From Lysinibacillus fusiformis (GTDB lineage: Bacteria; Bacillota; Bacilli; Bacillales_A; Planococcaceae): a stretch of 64,000 bases of DNA. A model generated the notes under the pieces. It was not told where the DNA came from. It searched no databases and saw only the letters and a program-made list of their open reading frames with translations. This document shows positions 63,820 through 64,000 of the stretch, piece after piece (position 1 is the stretch's first letter; each line of letters opens with the position of its first letter). Made by a program: the position numbers and the translations under genes. The stretch lies in assembly GCF_016925635.1 (NCBI RefSeq), contig NZ_CP070490.1, forward strand, positions 4,780,001-4,844,000, written 5' to 3'.

Positions 63820-64000
63820 CTACTCAATAACTGTCCCCTCAGGTAATTGACCATCCTTAATCCAATTCTCTACAAAGCGATTAAAAAATGCAGGCTGGGC
63901 TAATGATACGCCATGACCGATGTTCTTCAATAGCACACCCTTGCTATGTGGATGATTTTGCACAAGTGCTTTAGCGGATTTTTTCATGTTGTTTTTCTCT
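63820..64000 (-). CDS. 3' end of a hydrolase-like gene, cut by the window edge
   Basis: A minus-strand frame open to the edge of the window, with TAG at 63820-63822. The visible 59 residues include KGVLLKNIGHGVSLAQPAFF and end GQLPEGTVIE. The IGHGV-x-LAQPAFFN pattern looks like the catalytic-His end of an alpha/beta hydrolase. The start lies beyond 64000. Confidence 0.6.
   Translation of the reverse strand, partial: EKNNMKKSAKALVQNHPHSKGVLLKNIGHGVSLAQPAFFNRFVENWIKDGQLPEGTVIE

Overview
This 64 kb window is chromosomal DNA of a low-GC, spore-forming Bacillaceae/Planococcaceae bacterium, most likely a Lysinibacillus. The reasons are Bacillus-type ribosome binding sites with frequent TTG and GTG starts, T-box and B12 riboswitches, B. 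subtilis-like families (MetI/MetC, YuzB, MhqO/MhqR, a CdaS-type diadenylate cyclase, NamA) and a B. megaterium-like anaerobic cobalamin operon. The species assignment is inference.

Layout. 1-1533: a complete IS256-family insertion sequence with inverted repeats and a visible target duplication, directly upstream of metI-metC. 4-11 kb: a Nudix hydrolase, a decayed GNAT gene, a cupin, an unknown protein, a 50-aa unannotated gene, an amidohydrolase/permease pair, and one long frame joining an AraC-type regulator to an iron-siderophore-binding lipoprotein. 11-14 kb: a GntR-controlled membrane/hydrolase operon. 14.29-15.15 kb: a 21/42-bp tandem array. 15-19 kb: an AhpD-like gene and argGH. 19-25 kb: CPBP/MerR, SDR/metallo-hydrolase, T-box-controlled proC, a NamA-like reductase and YuzB. 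25-31 kb: small unknowns, a kinase-like protein, a MarR-regulated flavin/dioxygenase operon and cdaS.

31.5-32.0 and 58.8-59.3 kb hold two copies of a roughly 550-bp intergenic element with terminal inverted repeats. Each contains two oppositely oriented modules whose closing helices differ in sequence but keep pairing. 32-36 kb: a small membrane protein, a chemotaxis receptor and RNase Z.

35.7-55.1 kb is a cobalamin locus. Two B12 riboswitches drive divergent transcripts. The leftward one encodes cbiW, cbiH60, cbiX, cbiJ, cbiC, cbiD, cbiET, cbiL, cbiF, cbiG, cbiA, sirC, cobA, a nitroreductase, cobO and cobQ, plus an uncharacterised methyltransferase. Together these cover uroporphyrinogen III to adenosylcobyric acid by the early-cobalt route. 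The rightward one encodes the cobalt ECF transporter CbiMNQO. Genes for the aminopropanol arm and the lower ligand (cbiB, cobU/S/T) are not in the window. A second 21/42-bp tandem array lies inside the leftward operon, between cobO and cobQ.

55-64 kb: a 1,166-aa secreted subtilase, the second copy of the 550-bp element, a GNAT enzyme, a short surface-glycan set (two glycosyltransferases, a CapE-like dehydratase, an RmlD-like reductase) and the 3' end of a hydrolase-like gene cut by the window edge.

The strongest candidates for undescribed biology are the 550-bp covarying element, the two 21/42-bp arrays, the AraC/lipoprotein frame with a Fur box inside it, and the methyltransferase ending the cobalamin operon.
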